This document shows positions 8,157 through 17,471 of a stretch of DNA of 51,526 nt, piece by piece. Position 1 is the stretch's first letter. Each line of letters starts with the position of its first letter. Position numbers and translations under genes: made by a program. This DNA is from an uncultured Verrucomicrobia subdivision 3 bacterium (GTDB taxonomy: Bacteria; Verrucomicrobiota; Verrucomicrobiia; Limisphaerales; UBA11358): NCBI GenBank assembly GCA_903872345.1, contig CAIQKM010000078.1, positions 1 to 51,526 on the forward strand. Direction: 5' to 3'. The notes under the pieces are model-generated. The model was not told where the DNA came from and did no database searches. It saw only the letters and a list, made by a program, of their open reading frames with translations.

Positions 8157-9698
8157 ATGAACGAACAAATCGTCATCCTTGATTTCGGCTCGCAATACAC
8201 GCAAGTGATTGCCCGCCGCGTGCGCGAATGCAACGTGTATTCCACCATCCTGCGCTTCGACACGCCCGCAGCCGAAATCGCCGCGCTTAAGCCCAAGGGC
8301 GTCATCCTCTCCGGCGGCCCGTCGTCGGTCTATTCGCCCAAGGCGCCGCTGCCCGACCCCGTCATTTTCCAGCTCGGCGTGCCCGTGCTCGGCATCTGCT
8401 ACGGCGTACAACTCCTCGCCCAGTTCCTCGGCGGCAAGGTCGAGAAAGGCCTGAAGCGCGAATACGGCAAAGGCACCCTGAGCATCAAGGACAAGTCCTG
8501 CGCGCTGTTCAGCAAGCTGCCCGCCAATCTCCAGGTCTGGAATTCGCACGGCGACAAACTCACCAAAATTCCGAACGGCTTCAAACCCGTCGCCGTCACG
8601 GAAAACTCCGAGTTCGCCGCCATTGAAAACCGCGAGAAGAAATTCTTCGGCCTCCAGTTCCACCCCGAAGTCGTGCACACCCCGCGCGGCAAGGAAATCC
8701 TCACCAACTTCGTCCATGGCGTCTGCGGTTGCGGCAAAAACTGGACCATGCGCAATTACATCGACCAGGCCGTCGAGGAAATCCGCCGCGAAGTCGGCAC
8801 CGAACACGTCATTCTCGGCCTCAGCGGCGGCGTGGATTCCAGCGTGGCCGCCGCGCTCATCCACAAAGCCATCGGCGACCAGCTCACCTGCATTTTCGTG
8901 AACAACGGCGTGCTCCGCGCCAAAGAGGCGGATGTGGTCCGGCAGGTGTTCGGCAACCATTTTAAGCTGAAGCTCCAGTATGAGGATGTCGGCAAGCTGT
9001 TCCTCAACAAGCTCAAGGGCGTGACCGATCCCGAGCGCAAACGCAAGATCATTGGCAAGACGTTCATCGAAGTCTTTGCCGCCGCCACCAAGCGCGCCGG
9101 CAAGGCGAAGTTCCTCGCGCAGGGCACGCTGTATCCGGATGTGATCGAATCCGTGCCGATCGCCGGCAACCCGGCCGCGCTCATCAAGAGCCATCACAAC
9201 GTGGGCGGCCTGCCCAAGAACATGAAGTTCAAGCTCATTGAGCCCCTGAAATGCCTGTTCAAGGATGAAGTCCGTTTGCTGGGCGAAGAACTGGGTCTGC
9301 CCAAGGAAATCGTCTGGCGCCAGCCCTTTCCCGGGCCCGGCCTGGCCGTGCGCATCCTCGGTGAAGTGACTCCCGCCCGCTGTGAGATTTTACGCAACGC
9401 CGACGCCATCGTCGTCGAAGAAATGAAGGCCAGCGGCCTGTACTACAAGATCTGGCAAAGCTTTGCCGTGCTGCTCCCCGTGCGCAGCGTGGGCGTGATG
9501 GGCGACGAACGCACCTACGAATACACCATCGCCATCCGCGCCGTGGAATCGCAGGACGGCATGACCGCTGACTGGGTGAAGCTGCCCTACGACCTGCTGG
9601 AAAAACTGGCCAGCCGCATCATCAACGAAGTGAAGGGCGTGAACCGCTGCGTGTATGACATCACCAGCAAGCCGCCCGGCACGATTGAGTGGGAATAG
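8157..9698 (+). CDS. guaA: GMP synthase (glutamine-hydrolysing)
   Basis: GuaA converts XMP to GMP using glutamine. The 513-residue protein has an N-terminal class I amidotransferase domain with nucleophile Cys81 (GICYGVQ) and the His169/Glu171 pair in FHPEVVHT. It continues with the ATP-pyrophosphatase domain with PP-loop SGGVDSS (223-229), and ends with the dimerisation domain finishing KPPGTIEWE, the standard GuaA terminus. Length is normal. It may be co-transcribed with ispE. Confidence 0.97.
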   Translation: MNEQIVILDFGSQYTQVIARRVRECNVYSTILRFDTPAAEIAALKPKGVILSGGPSSVYSPKAPLPDPVIFQLGVPVLGICYGVQLLAQFLGGKVEKGLKREYGKGTLSIKDKSCALFSKLPANLQVWNSHGDKLTKIPNGFKPVAVTENSEFAAIENREKKFFGLQFHPEVVHTPRGKEILTNFVHGVCGCGKNWTMRNYIDQAVEEIRREVGTEHVILGLSGGVDSSVAAALIHKAIGDQLTCIFVNNGVLRAKEADVVRQVFGNHFKLKLQYEDVGKLFLNKLKGVTDPERKRKIIGKTFIEVFAAATKRAGKAKFLAQGTLYPDVIESVPIAGNPAALIKSHHNVGGLPKNMKFKLIEPLKCLFKDEVRLLGEELGLPKEIVWRQPFPGPGLAVRILGEVTPARCEILRNADAIVVEEMKASGLYYKIWQSFAVLLPVRSVGVMGDERTYEYTIAIRAVESQDGMTADWVKLPYDLLEKLASRIINEVKGVNRCVYDITSKPPGTIEWE

Positions 9699-9760
9699 GC
9701 TTTTTCGGGAACGGATTCCGGATTTTGGGAACAGGAAGATGCTGGTTTGCCAACCGACCG

Positions 9761-9900
9761 GTTGCGCGCACCCGTCCACGCCCCCGGACCGCCGGTCTGT
9801 GACCGGCTTACAACTCCCTGTGGTCGCACACGGTTGTTCCATTCCAGCCGTTTGGCCGGAATGGACGCGTAAAGCCGGCGGCCAGCCGGCGCTCCAACCG
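9761..9900 (+). repeat. Dispersed repeat with gccggtctgtgaccggc hairpin, copy 1
   Basis: The core gccggtctgtgaccggctta (9791-9810) is identical at 26527-26546, and similarity continues on both sides: a 'gtcgca(a/c)acggttg' segment, then a 'ggccgaaatggacgc' type segment, then 'agccggcgctcc'. GCCGGTC pairs with GACCGGC around TGT. It fills most of the 314-base gap between guaA and the helicase gene. Confidence 0.75.
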
Positions 9901-10012
9901 TTGGGCCGCTTGGGATCGGTGGCCAGGATGCCCCTTTCGTAACCGCCGCAAGATTTATCTCACTCCCCCGCCGGTTTTCTGATATGCTCCTGAAGTCGCT
10001 GAGACAATTCGC

Positions 10013-12079
10013 ATGACATCCAAACTGTTTACTGATCTGGGACTTTCCGCCGAAGTGCTGAAAGCCATTGACAAATTAGGCTACGAGCAGGCTTCGCCCA
10101 TCCAGGCGGAAGCCATTCCCGTGCTGCTCACGGGGCGCGACATCGTCGGCCAGTCCCAAACCGGCTCCGGCAAGACCGCCGCCTTCGGCATCCCCGCCGT
10201 GGAGAAGGTGGACGCCACCAAACGCGAGGTGCAGGTGCTGATTCTCTGCCCCACCCGCGAGCTGGCCATCCAGGTTTCCGAGGAAATCCACAAGCTCGCC
10301 TTTTTCAAGCGCGGCATCAACTGCCTCCCCATTTACGGCGGCCAATCCTATGAGCGACAGTACTTTGGCCTCAAACAGGGCGCGCAGATCGTCATCGGCA
10401 CCCCGGGCCGCATCATGGACCATATGCGCCGCGGCACGCTGCGCCTGGAAACGATCAAAATGGCCATCTTGGACGAGGCCGACGTGATGTTGAACATGGG
10501 TTTCCGGGAAGACATCGACCATATCCTTAAGGCCATGCCCAAGGAACGCCAGACGGTGTTCTTTTCGGCCACGATGCCCAAGCCGATCCGCGACCTGATC
10601 GAAACCCATTCGCACGAGCCGCAGAACGTCAAGATCGAGCAGAAGGCCATGACGGTCCCCACGGTGGACCAGGTGTATTTTGAAGTGGACCGCCGGTTCA
10701 AAATGGAGCTGCTCATGCGGCTCATTGATCTGTACGACCTCAAGCTCGGCATTATTTTCTGCAATACCAAGCGCATGGTGGATGATCTGGTGGATCATCT
10801 GGAAGCCGCCGGTTATCAGGCCGACCGCCTGCATGGCGACATGACCCAAAACATGCGCGACCGCGTGATGAACAAGTTCCGCAAGTCGGGCCTCGAATTT
10901 CTCGTCGCCACCGATGTCGCCGCGCGCGGCATTGACGTGGACGACGTGCAGGTGGTGTTCAATTACGATCTCCCCTACGACCCGGAAGATTACGTCCATC
11001 GTATCGGCCGTACCGGGCGCGCCGGTCGCAGTGGCCGCGCCATCTCACTGGTGCCCGACCGTGAACTATTTCAGATCCGCAACATCGAACGGTTCACCAA
11101 TGTCCGCATCCAGCGCGGCAAGGTGCCCACGGAAGTCGAAGTGGCCGAAGCCCGCGAAAACGTTTTCCTCGAAAAACTGCGCCTGCTGCTCACCAGCGGT
11201 GAATTTGAAAAGCATGACCGCGTGGTGGAACGCCTGCTCGAAGAGGGTTTCAGCTCCACGGACATCGTTTCCGCCCTGATCCATCAATTGAAAACCGGCG
11301 AAGCCGCCAAGGCCGCGCCGCACACCGAAAGCTATGACCGGCCGCAGCGGGATGAACGTCCCGGTGGCGATTTTGATCGCCGGGAACGTCCGCCCTTTCG
11401 GGACGAGCGTCCGCAGGCCCGGTTTGACCGCCGGGACGACCGGGGCGGCCGCGATGACCGCCGCCCAGACCCCCGCGATGATCGCGGTGGCCGCGAAGAG
11501 CGTGGCTTTGCCGAACCCCGCCGCTCCTCGCCGTTCGTGGAACGTCCCGCTGCGGTGATCCCCCGCGCGCCCAAAGCCCCGCCGGTTCCCAAAAACGCGC
11601 CTTGGAAAGCCATGGTTCCCAAGGTGACTCCCGCCGCCGCTGCGCCCGCTGCCGAAGTCCACACGCCCGCAGCTCCGGCCCCCGCGCCGGCGGCGGAACC
11701 GGTAAAAACATTTACGGACGACGAAATCCTCGCTTCGGTCAAAGCGCCGGAAGCCGTCATTCCGATCGGTGATTACAAGCCCAAGGCGGAAACCGCCGGC
11801 GCCTTCGGTGCGGGCGGCAAGGTCAAGCCCAGCCGCAAAGTCCCGGACAACCAGACCCGCCTGTGGGTCAGCGTCGGCGAGGAACAAGGCGTGGTGCCCA
11901 TTGATTTCGTCAACGCCGTGGCCGGCGAAACCGGCCTGCCCGGCAAAGTGGTCGGCAAGGTGGACGTGCGCGAACGGCACACCTTCGTGGACGTCGCCAG
12001 CGAACACGCCAACGGCATCATCGCCAAGCTGAACCGCGCGGAGATCAAAGGCCAGAAGATCAAAGTGAAGGTGGCGTAA
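10013..12079 (+). CDS. deaD: DEAD-box ATP-dependent RNA helicase with DbpA-type RNA-binding C-terminus
   Basis: The 688-residue protein has the DEAD-box core: Q motif (GYEQASPIQAEAIP), Walker A SQTGSGKTAA (about 46-55), DEAD in ILDEADVML, SAT in FFSATMP, and the helicase C motifs ATDVAARGIDVDDV and HRIGRTGRAGR. A long low-complexity region (about 440-600), rich in DR/RD/RG and then Ala/Pro, links to a C-terminal domain (about 610-688) resembling the DbpA RNA-binding domain. This is the DeaD/CsdA layout used in ribosome assembly and cold adaptation. It is monocistronic and ends at a bidirectional terminator. The family is certain; the deaD name is by architecture. Confidence 0.88.
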   Translation: MTSKLFTDLGLSAEVLKAIDKLGYEQASPIQAEAIPVLLTGRDIVGQSQTGSGKTAAFGIPAVEKVDATKREVQVLILCPTRELAIQVSEEIHKLAFFKRGINCLPIYGGQSYERQYFGLKQGAQIVIGTPGRIMDHMRRGTLRLETIKMAILDEADVMLNMGFREDIDHILKAMPKERQTVFFSATMPKPIRDLIETHSHEPQNVKIEQKAMTVPTVDQVYFEVDRRFKMELLMRLIDLYDLKLGIIFCNTKRMVDDLVDHLEAAGYQADRLHGDMTQNMRDRVMNKFRKSGLEFLVATDVAARGIDVDDVQVVFNYDLPYDPEDYVHRIGRTGRAGRSGRAISLVPDRELFQIRNIERFTNVRIQRGKVPTEVEVAEARENVFLEKLRLLLTSGEFEKHDRVVERLLEEGFSSTDIVSALIHQLKTGEAAKAAPHTESYDRPQRDERPGGDFDRRERPPFRDERPQARFDRRDDRGGRDDRRPDPRDDRGGREERGFAEPRRSSPFVERPAAVIPRAPKAPPVPKNAPWKAMVPKVTPAAAAPAAEVHTPAAPAPAPAAEPVKTFTDDEILASVKAPEAVIPIGDYKPKAETAGAFGAGGKVKPSRKVPDNQTRLWVSVGEEQGVVPIDFVNAVAGETGLPGKVVGKVDVRERHTFVDVASEHANGIIAKLNRAEIKGQKIKVKVA

Positions 12080-12120
12080 ACCGGTTCTCGAAGGGTGGAA
12101 AACCTTTCACTGCAAAAATA

Positions 12121-12153
12121 CGCGAGCCATTGCCCCCAAGGCAATGGCTCGCG
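12121..12153. terminator. Bidirectional terminator between the helicase gene and vapC
   Basis: A perfect 14-bp stem (12121-12134 with 12140-12153) closes a 5-base loop. On the minus strand it is followed by TATTTTTG, a good U-run for the convergent vapC. On the plus strand only TTGTAT follows, so termination of the helicase transcript is weaker by sequence. Confidence 0.8.
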
Positions 12154-12179
12154 TTGTATAAGTTCAGCAACCGGTAACA

Positions 12180-12608
12180 CTACCGTGCAGTCTTCAATCT
12201 TCCCAGCGCGCGCTCTTCCGCCAAAAAGTCGTAGGGCAAATACACCTTCAATCCGTAAAATTCACCGCCCAGCAAATCATGAAAATCCCCCTTGTCCAGT
12301 GTGAGCAGAAAGTCCGCCCAAGCCAGCGCGGAGAACAAAATCGGCCGATCCTTGCTCGCGGAAAAAATGACCGGACGGTTCAGTGACAATACGTCTTCAT
12401 GCACCACCAATTGAGGCCGCAGCCGTTGCCAGTCGGTGGTGGCGGCGGCCGGGAGCCGGGGAAGGTTGCGTCGAACTTCGTTCAACGAATAGGGGCAACT
12501 GATCAGTTGCCAGTTTTGAGTCGGCGCCAGATCGAAAATCGCCCGGGAAGAACCGGTGGCCGAATTGGCGGCGGCCAGCAACACGCTCGTATCAAGAAAT
12601 AATTTCAC
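12180..12608 (-). CDS. vapC: PIN-domain ribonuclease toxin, VapC family
   Basis: The 142-residue protein has a PIN fold start, MKLFLDTSVLLAAANSA, with acidic residues where VapC binds metal: Asp6, Glu44 (SLNEV) and Asp105 (LLTLDKGDF). VapC toxins cleave tRNA or rRNA when free of antitoxin. Its ATG overlaps the stop of the upstream small gene by 4 bp, the usual toxin-antitoxin coupling. The C-terminal tail is longer and more basic than the minimal PIN domain. Target and activity are not predictable from sequence. Confidence 0.8.
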   Translation of the reverse strand: MKLFLDTSVLLAAANSATGSSRAIFDLAPTQNWQLISCPYSLNEVRRNLPRLPAAATTDWQRLRPQLVVHEDVLSLNRPVIFSASKDRPILFSALAWADFLLTLDKGDFHDLLGGEFYGLKVYLPYDFLAEERALGRLKTAR

Positions 12609-12802
12609 CGCGTCTCCCGAAACCGGGCCATGCCCGACTCGTCATCGGCAAACCAAGAATTCATCTGCTCGCGGCTGAATTCGCGCGGCGGCGGCAACTG
12701 GCCTGCGCCGCGCAACCGGGCAGCCAGAAACAGAAAGAGTTCCTGCTTCTGCTCCGCCGGGAGCGCATCCACAGCCGTTTCAATTTCAACCAGCGTGCTC
12801 AT
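12605..12802 (-). CDS. vapB: VapB-like antitoxin
   Basis: The 65-residue protein has an N-terminal helix-rich segment (MSTLVEIETAVDALPAEQKQ) and an acidic C-terminal tail (SWFADDESGMARF). That tail resembles the toxin-neutralising tail of small antitoxins. It overlaps vapC by 4 bp. The family resembles DUF2281-like short proteins paired with PIN toxins, so assignment rests mainly on context. It lies 63 bases after hemN on the same strand and could be read through from the hemEN transcript. Confidence 0.65.
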   Translation of the reverse strand: MSTLVEIETAVDALPAEQKQELFLFLAARLRGAGQLPPPREFSREQMNSWFADDESGMARFRETR

Positions 12803-12865
12803 GACGGAATTAACTTATCATCTAATCGAGCCAATGCAACTCAGTGATGCGCGCCGCCTTGCCGC

Positions 12866-14242
12866 TCAAATTGTCTTCGAATGCCGCCGCTCTCCCAGCG
12901 GTGCCAGCGTATTATCGAAGCACATGGCAATGTTGCGGATGAACAGGCGGCCGGTATCCGTCACTTCCAAGCCGCCGGGAACACGCTTCACCAGACCATC
13001 CGCTTCAAACGGCGCGAGCATGGCCAGTTCCGACGCAAAGTGCTGCTCGAAATTGATGCCCAGCCGCGCGCTCATCGCCGCGAAATCGAGCGAGAGATCG
13101 CACATGGTGCGCATGATGGCATCGCGGCGGATCTTGTCCTCCGCCGTCACCAAATACGCCTTGTGCAGCGGCAGGTGGCCGGCATCCACGGCGGTCTGAT
13201 ACTTGGGAAGTTCTTTTTCGTTCTGCCAATAGATGTCGGGTGTCTGCGACACGGCGGACATGCCGAAGGCGTAGATATCCGCGCCCGCCCGTGTGCTGTA
13301 ACCCTGGAAATTCCGCTGCAACTGTTTGTTCCGCTGCGCCACCGCCAGCTCGTCGTTGGGCTTGGCGAAATGATCCATGCCAATGTAAACGTATTGATTA
13401 TCCGTGGTCAGTTTTTCAATGACCAGTTTCAGCACCTCGATCTTGGATTCCGGCGTCGGCAGGATTTTATCCTCGAGAATTTTCTGCGCCGGCTTGATCC
13501 ACGGGACGTGCGCATAGCTGAATACCGCCAGACGGTCGGGCTTCATTTCCAGCACGGTGTCGAGCGTTTCCCGGAAGGTTTCCGGCGTCTGATGCGGCAG
13601 ACCGTAAATCAAATCCAGATTGATGGAGCCGAACCCGAGTTCGCGCATCCAGTCCATGGCCTGCTGCGTCATTTCGCGCGGCTGGATGCGGTGAATGGCC
13701 TGCTGCACGGTGGGATTGAAATCCTGCACGCCCATGGACGCGCGATTAAAACCGATCTCACGTAGCGCCACCAAATGATCACGCGTCAAACGGCGCGGAT
13801 CCACTTCCACGCCCGCTTCGATGTCCGGGGAAAAGGTGAAGTGCTTGCGGATGATGTCTCCGAGACGGCGGATTTCATCCGGCCGGAGAAACGTGGGGGT
13901 GCCGCCGCCGAAATGGAGTTGGACGGCTTTGCGCTCCGCATTCAGGCGCGGCGCCATGCGGGCGACTTCGCGTTCCAGATAATCCAGATAATCCCGGCCC
14001 TTGTCATGGTTCAGCGTAATGACCGTGGTGCAGCCGCAAAACCAACAGAGCGTTTCACAAAACGGCAGGTGAAAATACAACGACAGTTCGCGCGCCGTGC
14101 GGTTGTTCTCCTCGATTTGCGCCGCGAGCTGTTCCCGTGTGACGGCGTCGGTGAACTTCGTCGCCGGCGGATAGCTGGTGTAACGCGGCCCGGCCACGTT
14201 GTATTTGCGCACCAGCTCGAGGTCTACATTCAATGTTTTCAT
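12866..14242 (-). CDS. hemN: Oxygen-independent coproporphyrinogen III oxidase
   Basis: HemN is a radical SAM enzyme that converts coproporphyrinogen III to protoporphyrinogen IX without oxygen. The 458-residue protein matches HemN proper: GPRYTSYPPA (18-27) and the iron-sulfur motif F-C62-ETL-C66-WF-C69-G-C71, i.e. CX3CX2CXC. The SAM-binding FGGGTPTFL follows, and the HemN C-terminal domain is present. It lies downstream of hemE in the same direction, so two consecutive heme-pathway steps are adjacent. Confidence 0.95.
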   Translation of the reverse strand: MKTLNVDLELVRKYNVAGPRYTSYPPATKFTDAVTREQLAAQIEENNRTARELSLYFHLPFCETLCWFCGCTTVITLNHDKGRDYLDYLEREVARMAPRLNAERKAVQLHFGGGTPTFLRPDEIRRLGDIIRKHFTFSPDIEAGVEVDPRRLTRDHLVALREIGFNRASMGVQDFNPTVQQAIHRIQPREMTQQAMDWMRELGFGSINLDLIYGLPHQTPETFRETLDTVLEMKPDRLAVFSYAHVPWIKPAQKILEDKILPTPESKIEVLKLVIEKLTTDNQYVYIGMDHFAKPNDELAVAQRNKQLQRNFQGYSTRAGADIYAFGMSAVSQTPDIYWQNEKELPKYQTAVDAGHLPLHKAYLVTAEDKIRRDAIMRTMCDLSLDFAAMSARLGINFEQHFASELAMLAPFEADGLVKRVPGGLEVTDTGRLFIRNIAMCFDNTLAPLGERRHSKTI

Positions 14243-14269
14243 GCAAAAATTAGTTCTATCTTAATCTTC

Positions 14270-14293
14270 GTAGCAGCCGACGTGAGGAGGCTC
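14270..14293 (+). repeat. 24-bp dispersed repeat, copy 1
   Basis: A 24-base element reading gtagcagccgacgtgaggag then gctc lies in the 74-base space between hemE and hemN. Near-identical copies occur at 19199-19222 and 20813-20834. GAGCC-like and GGCTC ends can pair weakly. Confidence 0.7.
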
Positions 14294-14316
14294 TAACAAG
14301 TCTTCCGCCCCCGCCC

Positions 14317-15390
14317 TTAAACGGCCACCCCCGACTGCTTCACCGTCTCCACCAACGCGGCAATGTTCTCCAGCTTCCCGGCCGGAGTCAAACCGTGGCC
14401 CAGATTAAAAATATGTCCGTTGCGACCCGCCATGGCCGCCAGCACAGCTTTCGTCTCGCGCGCCACCACCTCGGGTGTGGCATCGCTAATGAGCGTCGGC
14501 GCGAGATTACCCTGCAAACCGATGCCTTCGGGAATAATCTGCCGAACGGCTGCCAGCGACGTCTGCCAGTCAATGCCGATGACATTCGTGCCGGTGGCCA
14601 CCAGGTCGTTCCAGTTTCCGTGGGTGCCCAGCGAGAAAGTGATGACCGGCGTTTTGCCGCCCAGCTGGTTAATGATGTCGCGCATCCAGCGGCCGCTGGC
14701 TTCCTGAAATTCGCGGGGTTCCAAATGACCGCCATGGCTGTCGAACAGTTGCAGCACATCCACCCCGGCGGCGACCTGCATCTTCATATATGAGGTCACG
14801 GCGGCGGTGAGTTTTTCGGCGAGCGCGTAATACGTCGTCGGATCTTCGCGGAACAGCGCCAGCGCCCGGCCATACTTGGGCACGCTGGCCCCTTCCATCA
14901 TGAACGTCGCCAGCGTCCAGGGCGACCCGCTGAAACCGATCAACGCCGTCTCGTCGCCCAGTTCCTTGCGGAGCTGGCGCAGGGCCTGATCCACATAGCT
15001 TAACTTGTCACATACCTGCGCCACGGAAAGCTTTTCAATGTCCGCCTTCGTCTGCACCGCAAAATCCATCACCACGCCGCCGGTCTCGCGAAACCGATAG
15101 GGCTGCCCCATCGCCTCGGGAATCACCAGGATGTCGCTAAAGAGAATCGCCGCATCAAAACCAAACCGGCGCACCGGCTGCAGCGTCACCTCCACGGCCA
15201 GCTCCGGGTTCTGCACGAGTTGCACAAAGGTGTAGGTTTCCTTCAGCTTGCGGTACTCGGGCAGGGCGCGCCCCGCCTGACGCATCAGCCACACGGGCGG
15301 ACGGTCCACAGGCAGGCAGCGGGCGGCGCGATTAAAGCGTTCGCGGGCCGTCATGATGGTCGGGGCGGTCAAAGTGTTCACGTGCGACAT
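14317..15390 (-). CDS. hemE: Uroporphyrinogen decarboxylase
   Basis: HemE decarboxylates uroporphyrinogen III to coproporphyrinogen III. The 357-residue protein has the family signatures RPPVWLMRQAGRALPEYR (about 30-47) and GFSGSPWTLATFMMEG, with conserved LFSDILVIPEAMG. Length is normal. The next gene on the strand, hemN, encodes the following enzyme. The ATG at 15390 fits the usual N-terminal length. Confidence 0.96.
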   Translation of the reverse strand: MSHVNTLTAPTIMTARERFNRAARCLPVDRPPVWLMRQAGRALPEYRKLKETYTFVQLVQNPELAVEVTLQPVRRFGFDAAILFSDILVIPEAMGQPYRFRETGGVVMDFAVQTKADIEKLSVAQVCDKLSYVDQALRQLRKELGDETALIGFSGSPWTLATFMMEGASVPKYGRALALFREDPTTYYALAEKLTAAVTSYMKMQVAAGVDVLQLFDSHGGHLEPREFQEASGRWMRDIINQLGGKTPVITFSLGTHGNWNDLVATGTNVIGIDWQTSLAAVRQIIPEGIGLQGNLAPTLISDATPEVVARETKAVLAAMAGRNGHIFNLGHGLTPAGKLENIAALVETVKQSGVAV

Positions 15391-15526
15391 GTGAATAGCA
15401 TAAAACAGCCCCCCCGGATAGTGGCTTTACATTTTTTGGCGAGGTCAGCGCATTTTTAGGCTAGTTGGCTGCGGGGGGATGGTTGGCACGCGTATGAAAC
15501 TGGCCGGTTTTCGAAACACTTCAAGA

Positions 15527-15844
15527 TCACCGGGCATTATCATCCGCATCCAGCCGGCGGCGCGCGATCAACGGGCTGAAAGGCGAATCCGGCGAATGGG
15601 CAAACTCTCTGACACCGCCCTCGTTCGGACCAACATATTCCACCCGCATTAGGGAAACGTCATCCCGCTTGTGGTCAATAAAGTACCCGGCAGCCTCGGC
15701 CTCCGACTCGGCGGGCAGTTCATCATAATACAACTGGCCGTCATGCTTCCAGTGCATCCCAAAGATGTAACTTTGCCACATAAGCGTTAAAAATTTCGGG
15801 AGTTGTTTGTTGGCAATGAAGGTCACTGCATATTCCGTCTTCAT
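15527..15844 (-). CDS. Hypothetical protein
   Basis: I do not recognise this protein of about 105 residues. The ATG at 15844 (MKTEYAVTFIANKQLPKF) is preferred over an in-frame ATG at 15871 because it begins the more protein-like part. The sequence is soluble and aromatic-rich (WQSYIFGMHWKHDGQLYYDE). No membrane segment or motif is seen. It stands alone between hemE and the divergent gene at 16041. Confidence 0.5.
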   Translation of the reverse strand: MKTEYAVTFIANKQLPKFLTLMWQSYIFGMHWKHDGQLYYDELPAESEAEAAGYFIDHKRDDVSLMRVEYVGPNEGGVREFAHSPDSPFSPLIARRRLDADDNAR

Positions 15845-16040
15845 TGGTGATGCGCTTGCACAGTTCCGCATTCACAACCAAACTATTACCAACTATTGAC
15901 GTTAATTCAAGGGTTCACTGAGGGATGGTCGGCGACCGCCATTACCGAACCTCCCGATGCCAGCTGCCCTGCAAGGTGATCCAGCCACCCGCAAAAATTT
16001 TCCGCAACTTCAGCCCGCCCCCGGTTTTCTATTCAATGCA

Positions 16041-16502
16041 ATGAATGAGATACCTTCAGCGGTGCGGGACGCGCTCTGGCGGCGAAAGCTGACCGAGGCC
16101 GAACGCGCCCAATTGCCCGCCCAGCCCGAACTGGAGCTCGAGGCCCGCCTGACCGGCGCACTGGCCAAGACGCCCAATGTGCCCGTGCCTTCCAATTTCA
16201 CCGCCCGGGTCCTCGACGCCATCGACCGCGAAGAATCCGCCGCCGCCCGTCCCCGCATCTGGGCCTTGAACTGGCACCGCCTCCTGCCCCGCGTGGCCGT
16301 CGTGGCCGTGGCCCTCATTGTCGCCGGCCTCAGCGTCCAGCGTTACGAAACTGTCACCTACCGCGCCTCGCTGGCCCGGACCGTCGCCATGGTGACCACC
16401 GCCCCGCCGCCCAGCGTGGACGCCTTGGAAAATCTCGACGCCATCCAGCGCATGGGCCAGTCCGCGCATGCCGACGGCGATTTGCTCGCCGACCTGCAAT
16501 GA
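16041..16502 (+). CDS. Hypothetical single-pass membrane protein (anti-sigma-like layout)
   Basis: The 153-residue product has an acidic cytosolic N-terminal part (about 1-80), one membrane helix (VAVVAVALIVAGLSV, about 92-106) and a short outer segment. This resembles small membrane-bound anti-sigma factors or their partners. No conserved zinc motif is visible and no sigma-factor gene is adjacent. The ATG at 16041 (MNEIPSAVRDALWRRK) is preferred over an upstream in-frame ATG. It overlaps the next gene by 4 bp (ATGA), so the two are surely co-translated. Confidence 0.6.
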   Translation: MNEIPSAVRDALWRRKLTEAERAQLPAQPELELEARLTGALAKTPNVPVPSNFTARVLDAIDREESAAARPRIWALNWHRLLPRVAVVAVALIVAGLSVQRYETVTYRASLARTVAMVTTAPPPSVDALENLDAIQRMGQSAHADGDLLADLQ

Positions 16503-17413
16503 ACCGTCTCGGCACAACCTTGCTTTGTCTGGCCGCCCTGCTGGCGTTTACCGCCCGGGCCCAAATGCCGCCCAGTCCCGGCGGTGCCATCACCCCGCCC
16601 ACCCCGGGCGTTCCGGCTCGAATAATCCCGCCACTTCCGCAAGCCACCTCCCCGGTAGCCATTTTCCGTCAATTGCTGGCTGTCGCCCCGGCGGAACGCG
16701 CCCGCCTGCTGACCAACCGTCCCCCGGCGGTTCGCGCCCGCCTGCTCGCCAAGGTGCAGGAATACCTCGCACTCTCCCCGGATGACCGCGAACTCCGCCT
16801 GCAAGCCACCGAACTGCGCTGGTACCTGACTCCGCTCATGCGCCTGCCTGCCGATCAACGGGAAGCCCGCCTCGCCACCGTGCCGGAAACCTATCGTGGG
16901 ATCATCCGGCAACGCCTGATGCTGTGGAATATCCTTCCCCCGGCCATGCAGCAGGAATTCCTGACCAACGACCTGCCTGCCCATTATTTTGCCCAAGTGA
17001 CCGTGTCCAACGCCCCGGCCGCCAGTGCGGAACACGATAAAATTGCCGCCCAATTCAACCAGTTTTTCGAGCTCACCCCGGCGGAAAAGAAGCGGACCCT
17101 CGGCACCCTGTCCCCGACCGAACGCGCCCAGATGGAGCAAACCCTTCAGTCCTTTGAAAAAATGCCGCCGCGCCAGCGCATGCAGTGCATCCGCAATTAC
17201 GCCACCTTTGCCGGCATGAGCGCCACCGAACGCGCCGAATTCCTCAAGAACGCCAGCCGCTGGTCGCAAATGACACCCCAGCAACGCCAGACCTGGCGCG
17301 ACCTCGTGGACCATGTCCCCCAATGGCCGCCCATGCCCATGCCCCCGGTGCCCGCCATTTTGATGCCACCCTCGCCGGTCAAGCCTGCCCACCCCAGCGT
17401 GGCCACGAATTGA
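16499..17413 (+). CDS. Secreted DUF3106-like protein
   Basis: The 304-residue product has a cleavable signal peptide (about 1-21, ending ARAQ), then a Pro-rich stretch. Repeated helical units of the type 'LSPxERxxMxxxLxxFxxMPxxQRxxxxxxY' and 'RWSQMTPQQRQTWRDLV' follow, like DUF3106 proteins. In Proteobacteria such genes often sit next to a sigma factor and a membrane anti-sigma-like gene; here only the membrane gene is present. The function is unknown. The Pro/Met-rich C-terminus is low complexity. Confidence 0.65.
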   Translation: MNRLGTTLLCLAALLAFTARAQMPPSPGGAITPPTPGVPARIIPPLPQATSPVAIFRQLLAVAPAERARLLTNRPPAVRARLLAKVQEYLALSPDDRELRLQATELRWYLTPLMRLPADQREARLATVPETYRGIIRQRLMLWNILPPAMQQEFLTNDLPAHYFAQVTVSNAPAASAEHDKIAAQFNQFFELTPAEKKRTLGTLSPTERAQMEQTLQSFEKMPPRQRMQCIRNYATFAGMSATERAEFLKNASRWSQMTPQQRQTWRDLVDHVPQWPPMPMPPVPAILMPPSPVKPAHPSVATN

Positions 17414-17471
17414 TCCGTCTCCGCCGCCGTTTCTCCCTTTCTTTTCTCCCGCCGGGCCTTACTTTCTCTGT

